64,000 bases of DNA from Polyangium sp. 15x6 (GTDB lineage Bacteria > Myxococcota_A > Polyangia > Polyangiales > Polyangiaceae), in NCBI RefSeq assembly GCF_029960785.1, contig NZ_JASBQE010000006.1, positions 62,001-126,000 on the forward strand, given 5' to 3'. The translations under genes and the position numbers were made by a program. The stretch's first letter is position 1; each line of letters begins with the position of its first letter. This document shows positions 45,522 through 54,959 of this stretch, piece by piece. The notes beneath the pieces are model-generated. The model made no database searches and was not told where the DNA came from. It saw only the letters and a program-made list of their open reading frames with translations.

Positions 45522-46364
45522 ATGGAAGAACGCCAAGCGAAGGTACGAGAACGAGAGCAGCTCCGGCGCGAGCGCGCGGAGCTTTCGGCGGCGTGTCTGG
45601 GGCGCGAGCTCCGCGTGCCGCTGCGAAATCCCGCCCGCATGCTCTGGGTGTTCGCGGTGCTCCTCGTGCTCGGCTTCGCGCTCGGCCTCGCTGTCGGGCT
45701 CACGCGTGGTGACAAGACCGGCCTCGCGCTCGCCGGGTTCGGCGTGGTGCTCTTCGCGTGCGGGATCTACGCGGGCGTGCTGGCGAGGCGCTTCGGCGCT
45801 CGGCAAGACCTCGCGATCGTGCTCGGGCTGCGCACGCTGACGGTCCCGGCGCTGCCGCTCGTGCGCGGCGGGACGGTGGAGATCGCGTACGAGGATCTGG
45901 AAGGCGTCACGCTCCTGCCCTCGGGCAACCGTCTCGTGCACGTGCTGCGCACGTCGGACGGCCTCGTGCCACTGCTGCTCGACAGGCTCCCGCAAAGCGA
46001 GAAGAACACGAAGCTGCCGCTTCGGATCCACGTGCGGGCGGCGCTCGCGCGAAAGCGACCACGGCTCACGGCGACGCGGCTCGCGGCGGTGGAAGCGCAG
46101 CTCCTCCACGAAGGCCCGAGCGTCGGGGCGCTGGTGACGACGACGAACGGCGAGCCGGAGGTGATCTCGGTGGTGCACGACGAAGCTCACCTCGGCGCGT
46201 GGCTCCTCTCGGGGGAGCTCCCCGCGGAGTACGAGATGATCTGCGCGCAAGACGTGCTCGACCCGCTGGGCGACGCGCTCCGGGACGCGATCGGCGCCAT
46301 GGTCGACGTCGGAGGCAGCACCGTGAAGGCGCAACGGACGAGCACCGCGGACGGGGACCGCTGA
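45522..46364 (+). CDS. Membrane protein with two transmembrane helices, function unknown
   Basis: 280 residues from ATG 45522 (MEERQAKVREREQLRRE); GGGAGG is present but about 14 nt upstream. After a charged N-terminal coiled-coil-like stretch come two hydrophobic helices (MLWVFAVLLVLGFALGLAVGL and GLALAGFGVVLFACGIYAGVL, about 45-110). A ~170-residue soluble domain follows (VEIAYEDLEGVTLLPSGNRLV) that resembles membrane-tethered PH-like domains in layout only. No family recognised. Divergent from fabH. Confidence 0.78.
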   Translation: MEERQAKVREREQLRRERAELSAACLGRELRVPLRNPARMLWVFAVLLVLGFALGLAVGLTRGDKTGLALAGFGVVLFACGIYAGVLARRFGARQDLAIVLGLRTLTVPALPLVRGGTVEIAYEDLEGVTLLPSGNRLVHVLRTSDGLVPLLLDRLPQSEKNTKLPLRIHVRAALARKRPRLTATRLAAVEAQLLHEGPSVGALVTTTNGEPEVISVVHDEAHLGAWLLSGELPAEYEMICAQDVLDPLGDALRDAIGAMVDVGGSTVKAQRTSTADGDR

Positions 46365-46471
46365 GCGAGCGCAGCGCCGGCTCCGCTTCCATAACTGCTT
46401 CCGTATCCGATCGCGCCAACCGCTCCGCTTCGCTGCCCGCCTCCGCGCCCGCCTCGTGGTACGCTTCCCCC

Positions 46472-47083
46472 ATGGTTGCAGCACCCACCATGCCCATCCC
46501 GCCGCCGATGTCGCTCGAGCAGTGGGCCGACATGGCCGAGGACGAGCCGGGGGAGCTCGTCGATGGCTACCTCGTGGAGGAAGAGGTGCCCAATCATGCG
46601 CACGAAGCGGTCGTCTCGTGGCTCCTGTTCGTCCTCATGTCCTGGGCGAGGCCTCGGCGGGGCGTGGTGTTCGCCTCCGAGCACAGGATCGGCGTCGCGC
46701 CGACGCGCGGGCGCAAGCCGGACGTCACGATGTACCCGCCGGATACGCGCCTCGGCGCGGGGTCTTTGTCACGCAAGCCCCCGCGGCTCATCGTCGAGGT
46801 CCTCTCGCCCGATCCCCGCGACGTGCGCCGTGACCGCTTCGAGAAGGCCGGCGAGTACGCGCGCTTCGGTGTGCGTTCTTACTGGCTCTTCGACCCCGCC
46901 GCCCGCATCGTCGAGTGCTTCGACCTCGAGCCCCAAGGACGGTGGATCCGCACCGTCTCCGCCGCCTACGGGCAGGTGACCGTCCCGGGCTTCGACGATC
47001 TCGTCCTCGACCTCGACGATCTCTGGTCCGAGGTGGACCACGTCACCGCCGACGACCCCGAGGACGACCTCGCCGCCCTCTGA
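46472..47083 (+). CDS. Uma2-family (DUF820) putative endonuclease
   Basis: 203 residues from ATG 46472. The Uma2 fold of the PD-(D/E)XK superfamily is recognisable: LEQWADMAEDEPGELVDGYL, then NHAHEAVVSWLLFVL, then RKPDVTMYPP (Pro-Asp) and PPRLIVEVLSPDP (E-x-V in place of E-x-K), and RRDRFEKAGEYARFGVRSYW with WLFDPAARIVE. Members are abundant in cyanobacteria and myxobacteria, often as solitary genes of unknown biological role. The substrate is unknown. It stands alone between a membrane-protein gene and a kinase gene. Confidence 0.87.
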   Translation: MVAAPTMPIPPPMSLEQWADMAEDEPGELVDGYLVEEEVPNHAHEAVVSWLLFVLMSWARPRRGVVFASEHRIGVAPTRGRKPDVTMYPPDTRLGAGSLSRKPPRLIVEVLSPDPRDVRRDRFEKAGEYARFGVRSYWLFDPAARIVECFDLEPQGRWIRTVSAAYGQVTVPGFDDLVLDLDDLWSEVDHVTADDPEDDLAAL

Positions 47084-47263
47084 CCCCGTCGCGGCTCACC
47101 TCCCACCCCCGATTTCCGTGCCCGTCTCCGTTTCCGCCCCGCCCGTCCCTGCGCCGGGAGCGCGGGATCACGAACGCGTCGTTCGACAGGACGAAATTCT
47201 TTGTCGCTCGTCCATAGGGCTGTGACACTCTCCCGCGTCCAAAGTAGCGCCGCACAGGTCCCC

Positions 47264-49225
<1,962 letters not shown>

Positions 49226-49281
49226 AGAGTTCGTCCCCGCATGCAGCCCGCAGCTCGTGAGCCCAGGAGAACGTCGGCGAG

Positions 49282-50199
49282 ATGAGCGAACAGCAAGGTG
49301 GTCCGCCGGGCGGGCCCTACGGTCCTGGAAAAACCATCGTCGGTGAGCCGTTGTTCGGCCCCGAAGGCCCGGGCGTCGCGCCGGCCCCCGTCTACCCGGC
49401 GCCCGCGCCCCACGCAGGCGCGCCCGTGCCCAGCACGATGGTCGACGCCGGCCCCGCACAGGCCCCCGTCTACCCGGCCCCCGCGCCGCCCGCCGGCGCT
49501 CCTTTCGGCGGGGGATCGGGCACCCAGGTGGGCGGTCCGCCGCCGTATGGCGCGCCTCCCGCCGCAGGCCCGTATGGCGCACCCGGCCCCGGACCGGCTC
49601 CCTACGGCGCGCCGCCCCCGTATGGCGCGCCCGTCCCCGGACCGGCCCCTTACGGCGCGCCCGGCCCAGGCATGGGAGGGCCGCCCGCGTACGGCATGCC
49701 GCCGCCGCCCGTTCGAGCCGTTTCTTCCGGCAGCAGCGGCCCGCCGCTCGTCGCGATCGGGCTCGGGGCCGCCTTCGTGATCGGCAGCCTCTCGCTCGGT
49801 GGCTACTTCCTCCTGCGCGGCGGCTCGAGCAGCACCGCCGAGGACGCGCCGCTCGAGCCCATCACCACGCCGAGCGCCGTGACCGTCGCCTCCGATCCCC
49901 CGGCGACGGGCGACACGTCCACGCCGCCGCCCGAGGCCACGGCCGCAGCGCCCGAGCCGGTGTACACCACGTCCACCACGCCGGCCCCGAAGCCCACGGC
50001 GACCACGACGTCGACGAGCACGACGAAGCCGCCGACGCAGGTCCCCACCACGACCACGACCGGGACGACGCCCAAGCCGACGACGACCACCACGTCGACG
50101 AGCCCGCCCACGCGCCCGACGGTCTCGCTGCCCGGCACGTCCTCTCCGTCGCCGAAGCCCACGACCACGACGAAGAAGAGCATCCCCAAACCGTTTTGA
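49282..50199 (+). CDS. Single-pass membrane protein with Pro/Gly/Tyr-rich head and Thr-rich tail
   Basis: 305 residues from ATG 49282, 56 nt after the kinase gene. The N-terminal ~145 residues are repeats such as PYGAP and APVYPAP. One hydrophobic helix follows (LVAIGLGAAFVIGSLSLGGYF). The C-terminal ~110 residues are Thr/Pro/Lys-rich (TTTSTSTTKPPTQ). The layout mirrors the non-kinase half of the preceding kinase, which suggests duplication or a co-opted partner. No domain is recognised. The Thr-rich tail could be a phosphorylation target, but this is speculative because it is predicted on the other side of the membrane from the kinase domain. Confidence 0.75.
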   Translation: MSEQQGGPPGGPYGPGKTIVGEPLFGPEGPGVAPAPVYPAPAPHAGAPVPSTMVDAGPAQAPVYPAPAPPAGAPFGGGSGTQVGGPPPYGAPPAAGPYGAPGPGPAPYGAPPPYGAPVPGPAPYGAPGPGMGGPPAYGMPPPPVRAVSSGSSGPPLVAIGLGAAFVIGSLSLGGYFLLRGGSSSTAEDAPLEPITTPSAVTVASDPPATGDTSTPPPEATAAAPEPVYTTSTTPAPKPTATTTSTSTTKPPTQVPTTTTTGTTPKPTTTTTSTSPPTRPTVSLPGTSSPSPKPTTTTKKSIPKPF

Positions 50200-50203
50200 G
50201 GTC

Positions 50204-50914
50204 CTACGGAGCCGGGAGCGGACCGAGCAGCACGCTCGCCGCGGCCTCGGCGATCTCCTCGAACGTGCGCGGCGCGCAGAGCGCCACGTCCACCACCGGA
50301 TGGCTCAGCGCGAACCGCACGTGCGCGCCGACCGCGTCCCTCCGCGCAGGCGACACCACGATGCCAGGACGCTTCCCGGCGAGCGTCGCGAAGAGCTCGG
50401 CCTCGATCACGCGGCGCGAGGATTCATAGCGGATCGTCAGCACGTCCGGCGCGAGCTCGTCACAGAGCGACGCCGCGAGCGCGCCGTCGTCGCAGGCGAT
50501 CCCGATCGCCCGCGCCTTCCCCTCGGCCCGGAGCTTCCGCAGCGCGGGCCACGTCTCCCCGGCCGCCCAGAGCCGCGCCCGCACCCCGAGCAGGTGGAAC
50601 ACGTCCACGTGCCCGACGCCCATCCCGCGCGTCACGAGCGCCCACTCCCGCGGCACCATCGCGCCGATCGGCACGTGCGCCCCGCACGCGATCACCATCC
50701 GATCACGGTGCCCCGCACGCACGAGCCTGAGCACGCCCGCCGAGAGCGCGGGCCACAGGGGCGAGGCGAAGAAGTAGTTCACCCCGAGCTCGTGAAAGGC
50801 GCGCTCGACCGCGTCCGCGTCGATGCCGCCCGAGCCCACGAGCCCGAGCGGCGAGACGCAGAGCCCCGTCGAGCCGAACGGCTTCTGCGGAAGCGCGGTC
50901 GTCATGCCTGTCAT
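50204..50914 (-). CDS. Aldo/keto-reductase-like protein, likely catalytically degenerate
   Basis: 236 residues from ATG 50914 (or 50905). The start LPQKPFGSTGLCVSPLGLVG is typical of AKR family proteins, as are the barrel strands GVGHVDVFHLLG, LRKLRAEGKARAIGIAC and VVDVALCAPRTFEEI. It is shorter than usual AKRs (~300). All four positions of the catalytic tetrad seem replaced: GVNYFFASPLW for the D/Y motif, VIACGA for the Lys site and VFHLLG for the His site. It is probably a pseudo-enzyme or has another substrate chemistry. Converges with the Thr-rich membrane protein gene. Confidence 0.75.
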   Translation of the reverse strand: MTGMTTALPQKPFGSTGLCVSPLGLVGSGGIDADAVERAFHELGVNYFFASPLWPALSAGVLRLVRAGHRDRMVIACGAHVPIGAMVPREWALVTRGMGVGHVDVFHLLGVRARLWAAGETWPALRKLRAEGKARAIGIACDDGALAASLCDELAPDVLTIRYESSRRVIEAELFATLAGKRPGIVVSPARRDAVGAHVRFALSHPVVDVALCAPRTFEEIAEAAASVLLGPLPAP

Positions 50915-51042
50915 CGCCGAGCGCGCCGAGCGCCGTCCGCGCGCTCGGTCGTTCGCCGGAACGTACCACGATCGGAAGCGCGCTCGGCGGCTCTCCGCGC
51001 GGGGCGCTTGATCGAGCGGCTTGCGTCGAATAGGAGGGGCCC

Positions 51043-51579
51043 ATGATGGCCATCCGTCGTTTGGGTTCGCTCGCGGTCGTCGCCCTCGGCGTCGTCACCG
51101 CCGCTTGTGAGAACAAGGTCCCCGAGCCGTCCGCGGAGCCTCGCGCCGCAGCGCCGCGCGAGCCGGAGAAGCCGGAGCCCGCGGACCTCATCAAGGAAGA
51201 CATCACCGTCGGCACGGGCCCCGAGGCCCGGGAAGGCGACAAGGTCAAGGTCCACTACACGGGCCGGTTGCTCAAGACGAACTTCATGTTCGACAGCTCC
51301 GTCGGCAAGGAGCCGTTCGAGTTCGAGCTCGGCAAGGGCGAGGTCATCAAGGGCTGGGACCAGGGCGTCGCCGGCATGAAGGTCGGCGGCAAACGCAAGC
51401 TCACGATCCCCTCGAAGCTCGGCTACGGCGACGACGGGAGCCCGCCCAAGATCCCCGGCAAGGCGACGCTCGTGTTCGACGTCGAGCTGCTCGAGGTCGT
51501 CTCGCCCAGCCGCGGCCCCGCGGACGGCAAGGACACGAAGGCGAAGGACGCACCGAAGAAGGACGCGCCGAAGAAGTGA
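51043..51579 (+). CDS. FKBP-type peptidyl-prolyl isomerase lipoprotein
   Basis: 178 residues from ATG 51043, with AGGAGG just upstream. The lipoprotein signal ends at VVTAAC. A linker rich in Pro/Glu precedes a complete FKBP domain (about 62-150): [55 protein letters not shown] and [12 protein letters not shown]. The catalytic-pocket Tyr, Phe, Trp and Tyr positions are conserved. It ends in a Lys/Ala-rich tail. It is likely a periplasmic outer-membrane-anchored folding catalyst. Divergent from the AKR-like gene. Confidence 0.95.
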   Translation: MMAIRRLGSLAVVALGVVTAACENKVPEPSAEPRAAAPREPEKPEPADLIKEDITVGTGPEAREGDKVKVHYTGRLLKTNFMFDSSVGKEPFEFELGKGEVIKGWDQGVAGMKVGGKRKLTIPSKLGYGDDGSPPKIPGKATLVFDVELLEVVSPSRGPADGKDTKAKDAPKKDAPKK

Positions 51580-51583
51580 ACGG

Positions 51584-52444
51584 TCAGCGCCAGGCGACTT
51601 GGCGCAGGTCTTCCCAGACCTCGCGGGCGGACTGGTAGCGGTAGGCGTCGCGACGTCGGAGGAGCTTGGCGATCACGTTGCCGACGGGCGTGCCGAGGGC
51701 CTCGGCCTTCTTGCGCGGCGCGCCCTCGGAGATCTGCCGCGTGATCTCCGGATACGCGACGTCCACGTCGATCGCGGGCTGACCCGTGTGCATCTGGTAC
51801 ATGAGGAGCCCGAACTGGTAGAGGTCGCTCTGCGTCGTCGTGTATCCGGCGGTGACGAGTTCCGGCGTCAGGATCTTGGGGTTCGCCACCTGTGGGCGAA
51901 ACCAGCGCGTGCTGCCCTGGAGCTGATGCGACACGCCGAAGTCCGTCAGCTTGACGATCGGAGATCGGTCGAGCTGCGAGATGAGCACGTTGCCCGCGTG
52001 CAGGTCCGAGTGCACGACGCCGCTGTCGTGCAGGTACTGCAGCGTCATGAGCAGCTGGCGACAGAGCTCCACGAGCAAGAGGTCCGAGAAGGGCCGCCCG
52101 AGCAGCGCGCGCAGGCTCGTGTCGCACCGCTCGAGCGCGAGGTAGAAGAGGTAGTTGTTCTCGAACGCGTCGTGGATGTAGACGATGTTCGGATGGCGGA
52201 ACTGCTCGAGGCGCCGTAGCTCCTGCGCCCACTCGTCCTTCACCGCCTGGTAGGACTTGTTCGCGGGCCGCAGCATTTTGAGCGCATACCGTTGATCGAA
52301 CGGTCCGATGCACTCGTAGACCGATCCATACTGGCCGTCGCCGATGAGCGCACCGACGACGTAGGTGCCGCGGGTGGACGTGAGCGTCGTCCCCGGTACC
52401 GGAAACGGGATCAGATGCGAGCCGGTTTGATTCGCCCAGTTCAC
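51584..52444 (-). CDS. Compact cytoplasmic Ser/Thr protein kinase with HSD catalytic loop
   Basis: 286 residues with no transmembrane helix. The glycine loop is GDGQYGSVYE (35-44), the ATP Lys is 56 (YALKML), the catalytic loop is VVHSDLHAGN (143-152) with HSD instead of HRD, and DFG is at 168-170. The catalytic Asp147 is kept. An HxD kinase without the Arg does not need activation-loop phosphorylation, so it may be constitutively active. No extra domain is present. Its stop is 4 nt from the FKBP gene's stop. The substrate is unknown. Confidence 0.9.
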   Translation of the reverse strand: MNWANQTGSHLIPFPVPGTTLTSTRGTYVVGALIGDGQYGSVYECIGPFDQRYALKMLRPANKSYQAVKDEWAQELRRLEQFRHPNIVYIHDAFENNYLFYLALERCDTSLRALLGRPFSDLLLVELCRQLLMTLQYLHDSGVVHSDLHAGNVLISQLDRSPIVKLTDFGVSHQLQGSTRWFRPQVANPKILTPELVTAGYTTTQSDLYQFGLLMYQMHTGQPAIDVDVAYPEITRQISEGAPRKKAEALGTPVGNVIAKLLRRRDAYRYQSAREVWEDLRQVAWR

Positions 52445-52517
52445 GCGACATCAATTTAACAAGAATCAGGCCGCCCGGGTCTCCTCCGCACCAAACGCGC
52501 CCAGGGCGGCGCGGGCG

Positions 52518-52943
52518 TCAGGCGCCTTCCTCTTCGCGCAGCATCTCCTCGGTCCCTTCACGGTCGAGCCCGAGCGCCGCGCCGATCTCGTGGATCATGG
52601 CCCGCTCCGCCTTCGAGATCGCGCCGTCGGCCGTGATCACGCCGATCGCAAGGCTCAACGCCACGCGGCAAGCGCTGGGGCTGCCGAGCGTCTGCCGCGC
52701 GCCCTCGAGCAGCGCCGCCGTGCCCGAGGCCTTCCGCGCCGCGTCGAGCCGCGTGATGAGCTGCTCCAGCTGCTCCGGCGTCACCTTGCGGTCCGTCAGC
52801 GACTGCACGCTCCGCGCGAAATGACGCTTCTCCTCGGTGCCGAACCCGCCGTCGGCGTACGCAGCGAGGTACATGAGCTCGACGAGGGCCTCGAGCTTCG
52901 GTTCGTCGAGCGTGTGCGAGGATCGCAAGGAAATGGGCGCCAT
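52518..52943 (-). CDS. TerB-like domain protein
   Basis: 141 residues, all-helical. Two TerB-type halves are visible: LVELMYLAAYADGGFGTEEKR and VALSLAIGVITADGAISKAER, each with the acidic A-x-x-D-G metal-ligand turn typical of the tellurite-resistance TerB/DUF533 superfamily. These small cytoplasmic proteins bind metal and are often fused to other domains. Here it stands alone, 73 nt upstream of the HSD kinase on the same strand, with which it may be co-expressed. Divergent from the Sel1 lipoprotein gene. Confidence 0.85.
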   Translation of the reverse strand: MAPISLRSSHTLDEPKLEALVELMYLAAYADGGFGTEEKRHFARSVQSLTDRKVTPEQLEQLITRLDAARKASGTAALLEGARQTLGSPSACRVALSLAIGVITADGAISKAERAMIHEIGAALGLDREGTEEMLREEEGA

Positions 52944-53063
52944 GCCCCTTTCCTACACCGTCCTCGCCGAGGCCAAAAGTCCGCTGCAAAGGGCCCGGAC
53001 GCCCCGGACGTCCCGAACGAGGAAAACCACCGGCGAGGGCGAGCCGTGTGTCATCCTTCGTGG

Positions 53064-53786
53064 ATGCGCCCCTTGCACCCAGGCGCCGCCTTCTTGACGC
53101 TCGGGGCGCTCGCGCTCGCCGCCTGCGGCCCCGCGCCCGCGCCGAAGGCCCCGCCGAGCGAGGATCTCGCGGCGCAGGACATGGCTGAGATGGAAGCCTC
53201 GGCGGCGCCGCCCGCGTCCGCGCCCGAGCCGCCCAAGCTGCGCCTGCCGTGCGCCGAGAACGATCTCGTGGGCTGCACGAACGGCTGCAACGACGCGATC
53301 GTCGAGGACTGCGTCACGCTCGGCGCGATGTACATGCGCGGCGAGGTCGTGCGCCCCGACCCGCCACGGGCCATCGACCTCTTCCGCGGCGCCTGCACGA
53401 ACGGCAGCGCGCGCGGCTGCATCAAGCTCGGCGACCTCTACCACGACGGCACGCTGAAGGACGATCCGACCGAGGAGGTCACGCTCTACCGCAAGGCCTG
53501 CGACGCCGGCGCGAACCGCGGCTGCCTCGCGGCCGGCAAGGCCTACCTCGAGGGGCGCGTGGTCGGTGTCGACCCGGTCTTCGCGGCGACGCTCTTCACC
53601 CGCGTCTGCGAGCGCGGCAACGCCGAGGCCTGCCTCGAGCTCGGCCGGCTCTACGATCGCGGCCACGGCGTGCGCAAGGATCCGGCCCGCGCGCTGGCGC
53701 TCTTCACGAAGGCCTGTCAGCTCGGGCTCGACGAGGGGTGCCTCACGGCCGATCCGTCGGGGGAAGTCGCGCCGCCGCGTCAGTGA
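53064..53786 (+). CDS. Sel1-repeat (Hcp-like) Cys-rich lipoprotein
   Basis: 240 residues from ATG 53064. The lipoprotein signal is GALALAAC. At least four Sel1/Hcp-type repeats follow, each with a Cys pair (DCVTLGAMYMRGEVV; GCIKLGDLYHDGTL; GCLAAGKAYLEGR; ACLELGRLYDRGHGV). Such disulfide-linked Sel1 solenoids act as extracytoplasmic protein-binding scaffolds, with HcpA of Helicobacter as the known example. Target unknown. The nucleotidyltransferase gene starts 29 nt downstream. Confidence 0.88.
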   Translation: MRPLHPGAAFLTLGALALAACGPAPAPKAPPSEDLAAQDMAEMEASAAPPASAPEPPKLRLPCAENDLVGCTNGCNDAIVEDCVTLGAMYMRGEVVRPDPPRAIDLFRGACTNGSARGCIKLGDLYHDGTLKDDPTEEVTLYRKACDAGANRGCLAAGKAYLEGRVVGVDPVFAATLFTRVCERGNAEACLELGRLYDRGHGVRKDPARALALFTKACQLGLDEGCLTADPSGEVAPPRQ

Positions 53787-53815
53787 ACCGCCCTCGCGTG
53801 GTACGTTCGCCGGCG

Positions 53816-54538
53816 ATGAAGGCCATCGTTCTCGCCGGGGGAAAGGGCAGTCGTCTCAAGCCGTACACGGCGCTCATCCCGAAGCCGCTCATGCCGATCG
53901 GCGACCAGACCATCGTGGAGATCCTCCTCCGCCAGCTCGCGTTTTACGGCGTGACCGACGTGACCCTGTGCACGGGCCATCAGGCCGGCCTGATCGAGGC
54001 CGTGCTCGGCGAGGGCAATCGCTACGGCGTCAAGCTCTCGTACCGGCGCGAGGAGCAGCCGCTCGGCACGATCGGGCCGCTCCGCGCGATCGCCCACGAG
54101 CTGCCCGAGCGGTTCCTCGTGATGAACGGCGACATCCTCTGCGACCTCGATTTCGCCGAGCTCGCGCGGAAGAGCGCCGAGGCGAACGCGCCGCTCACGG
54201 TCTGCGTCTTCGAGCGCGCCACCAAGATCGACCTCGGCGTGCTCGAGCTCGACCCCGAGGGGTCTGTCACGGGGTTCCGGGAAAAACCGACCTACTCGTT
54301 CTGGGTGAGCATGGGCATCTACGCGATGAGCCGCGAGACGCTCTTGCGCTTCGTGCCGGAAGGCGAGCCTTTTGGCTTCGATCAGCTCATGCACGCGCTG
54401 CTCGCCGCGCGCGAGCCGATCCAGACGCACCCGTTCCGCGGGCAGTGGCTCGACATCGGGCGCAGCGACGACTTCGCCGAGGCGCAGGAGGAGTTCGAGC
54501 AAAATCGCCTGCGTTATTTGCCCGAAACGAAGGCGTGA
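53816..54538 (+). CDS. Sugar nucleotidyltransferase (NDP-sugar pyrophosphorylase)
   Basis: 240 residues from ATG 53816. The nucleotide-binding signature KAIVLAGGKGSRLKPYT is at the N-terminus, followed by IPKPLMPIGDQ, the metal/phosphate region VMNGDILCDLDF (NGD) and GFREKPTY. The family covers RmlA-like, GlmU-N and mannose-1-phosphate guanylyltransferase types. The length and PKPLMP favour a sugar-1-phosphate nucleotidyltransferase for surface polysaccharide, but the base and sugar cannot be fixed. No other polysaccharide genes are adjacent. Confidence 0.9.
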   Translation: MKAIVLAGGKGSRLKPYTALIPKPLMPIGDQTIVEILLRQLAFYGVTDVTLCTGHQAGLIEAVLGEGNRYGVKLSYRREEQPLGTIGPLRAIAHELPERFLVMNGDILCDLDFAELARKSAEANAPLTVCVFERATKIDLGVLELDPEGSVTGFREKPTYSFWVSMGIYAMSRETLLRFVPEGEPFGFDQLMHALLAAREPIQTHPFRGQWLDIGRSDDFAEAQEEFEQNRLRYLPETKA

Positions 54539-54688
54539 CGGGCCGGCGCGGCCATAGGTTCTCGGACAAACCAATCTTCGACGGCCCCCTCGACGCGTGC
54601 CTGCCTGGCCCCACGTGAAGGGTGGAGGCGGCGATGCGGCCGGCGGGGTTTTCCCCCGGGAGCTCGCCCGCTGGGAGGAGTGTCCGTC

Positions 54689-54886
54689 ATGGCGCAGAAC
54701 AAAAACCAGGGGAACCAGGGCACCGAGGAGAAAGGCTCGATGACCGTGGAAGAGGCCGGCCGGATGGGCGGCCAGCGCGTGCGCGAGCTCGTCGAGGAGG
54801 GCAAGCAGGCCGAGGGCGAGCAGGGCGGAGGGTCGTCCGGCGGCAGCCAGCAACAGCAGGGCGGCCGCGGAAGCCAGAACCGCTGA
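54689..54886 (+). CDS. Small hydrophilic KGG-like stress protein
   Basis: 65 residues from ATG 54689; an in-frame GTG at 54680 is less likely because GGAGG would then be too close. It is highly charged and glutamine/glycine-rich, with the core MTVEEAGRMGGQRVREL, which resembles the KGG/Con-10-type repeats of general-stress proteins of the YciG class (motif E-A-G-x-x-G-G). It is probably intrinsically disordered. A strong terminator follows (54908-54953). This gene is short but has a ribosome site and a terminator of its own. Confidence 0.75.
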   Translation: MAQNKNQGNQGTEEKGSMTVEEAGRMGGQRVRELVEEGKQAEGEQGGGSSGGSQQQQGGRGSQNR

Positions 54887-54907
54887 GTTTTTCGGGAGCC
54901 TCCCCAC

Positions 54908-54953
54908 GCCCCACGAGGCGAGCCGCGGCGGCCCGCTTCGTGGGGCTTTTTTT
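54908..54953 (+). terminator. Rho-independent terminator
   Basis: GCCCCACGAGGC (54908-54919) pairs with GCTTCGTGGGGC (54935-54946), with one mismatch, followed directly by seven T. It terminates the small stress-protein gene and lies 7 nt before the convergent ileS end. Confidence 0.9.
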
Positions 54954-54959
54954 CGGGGT

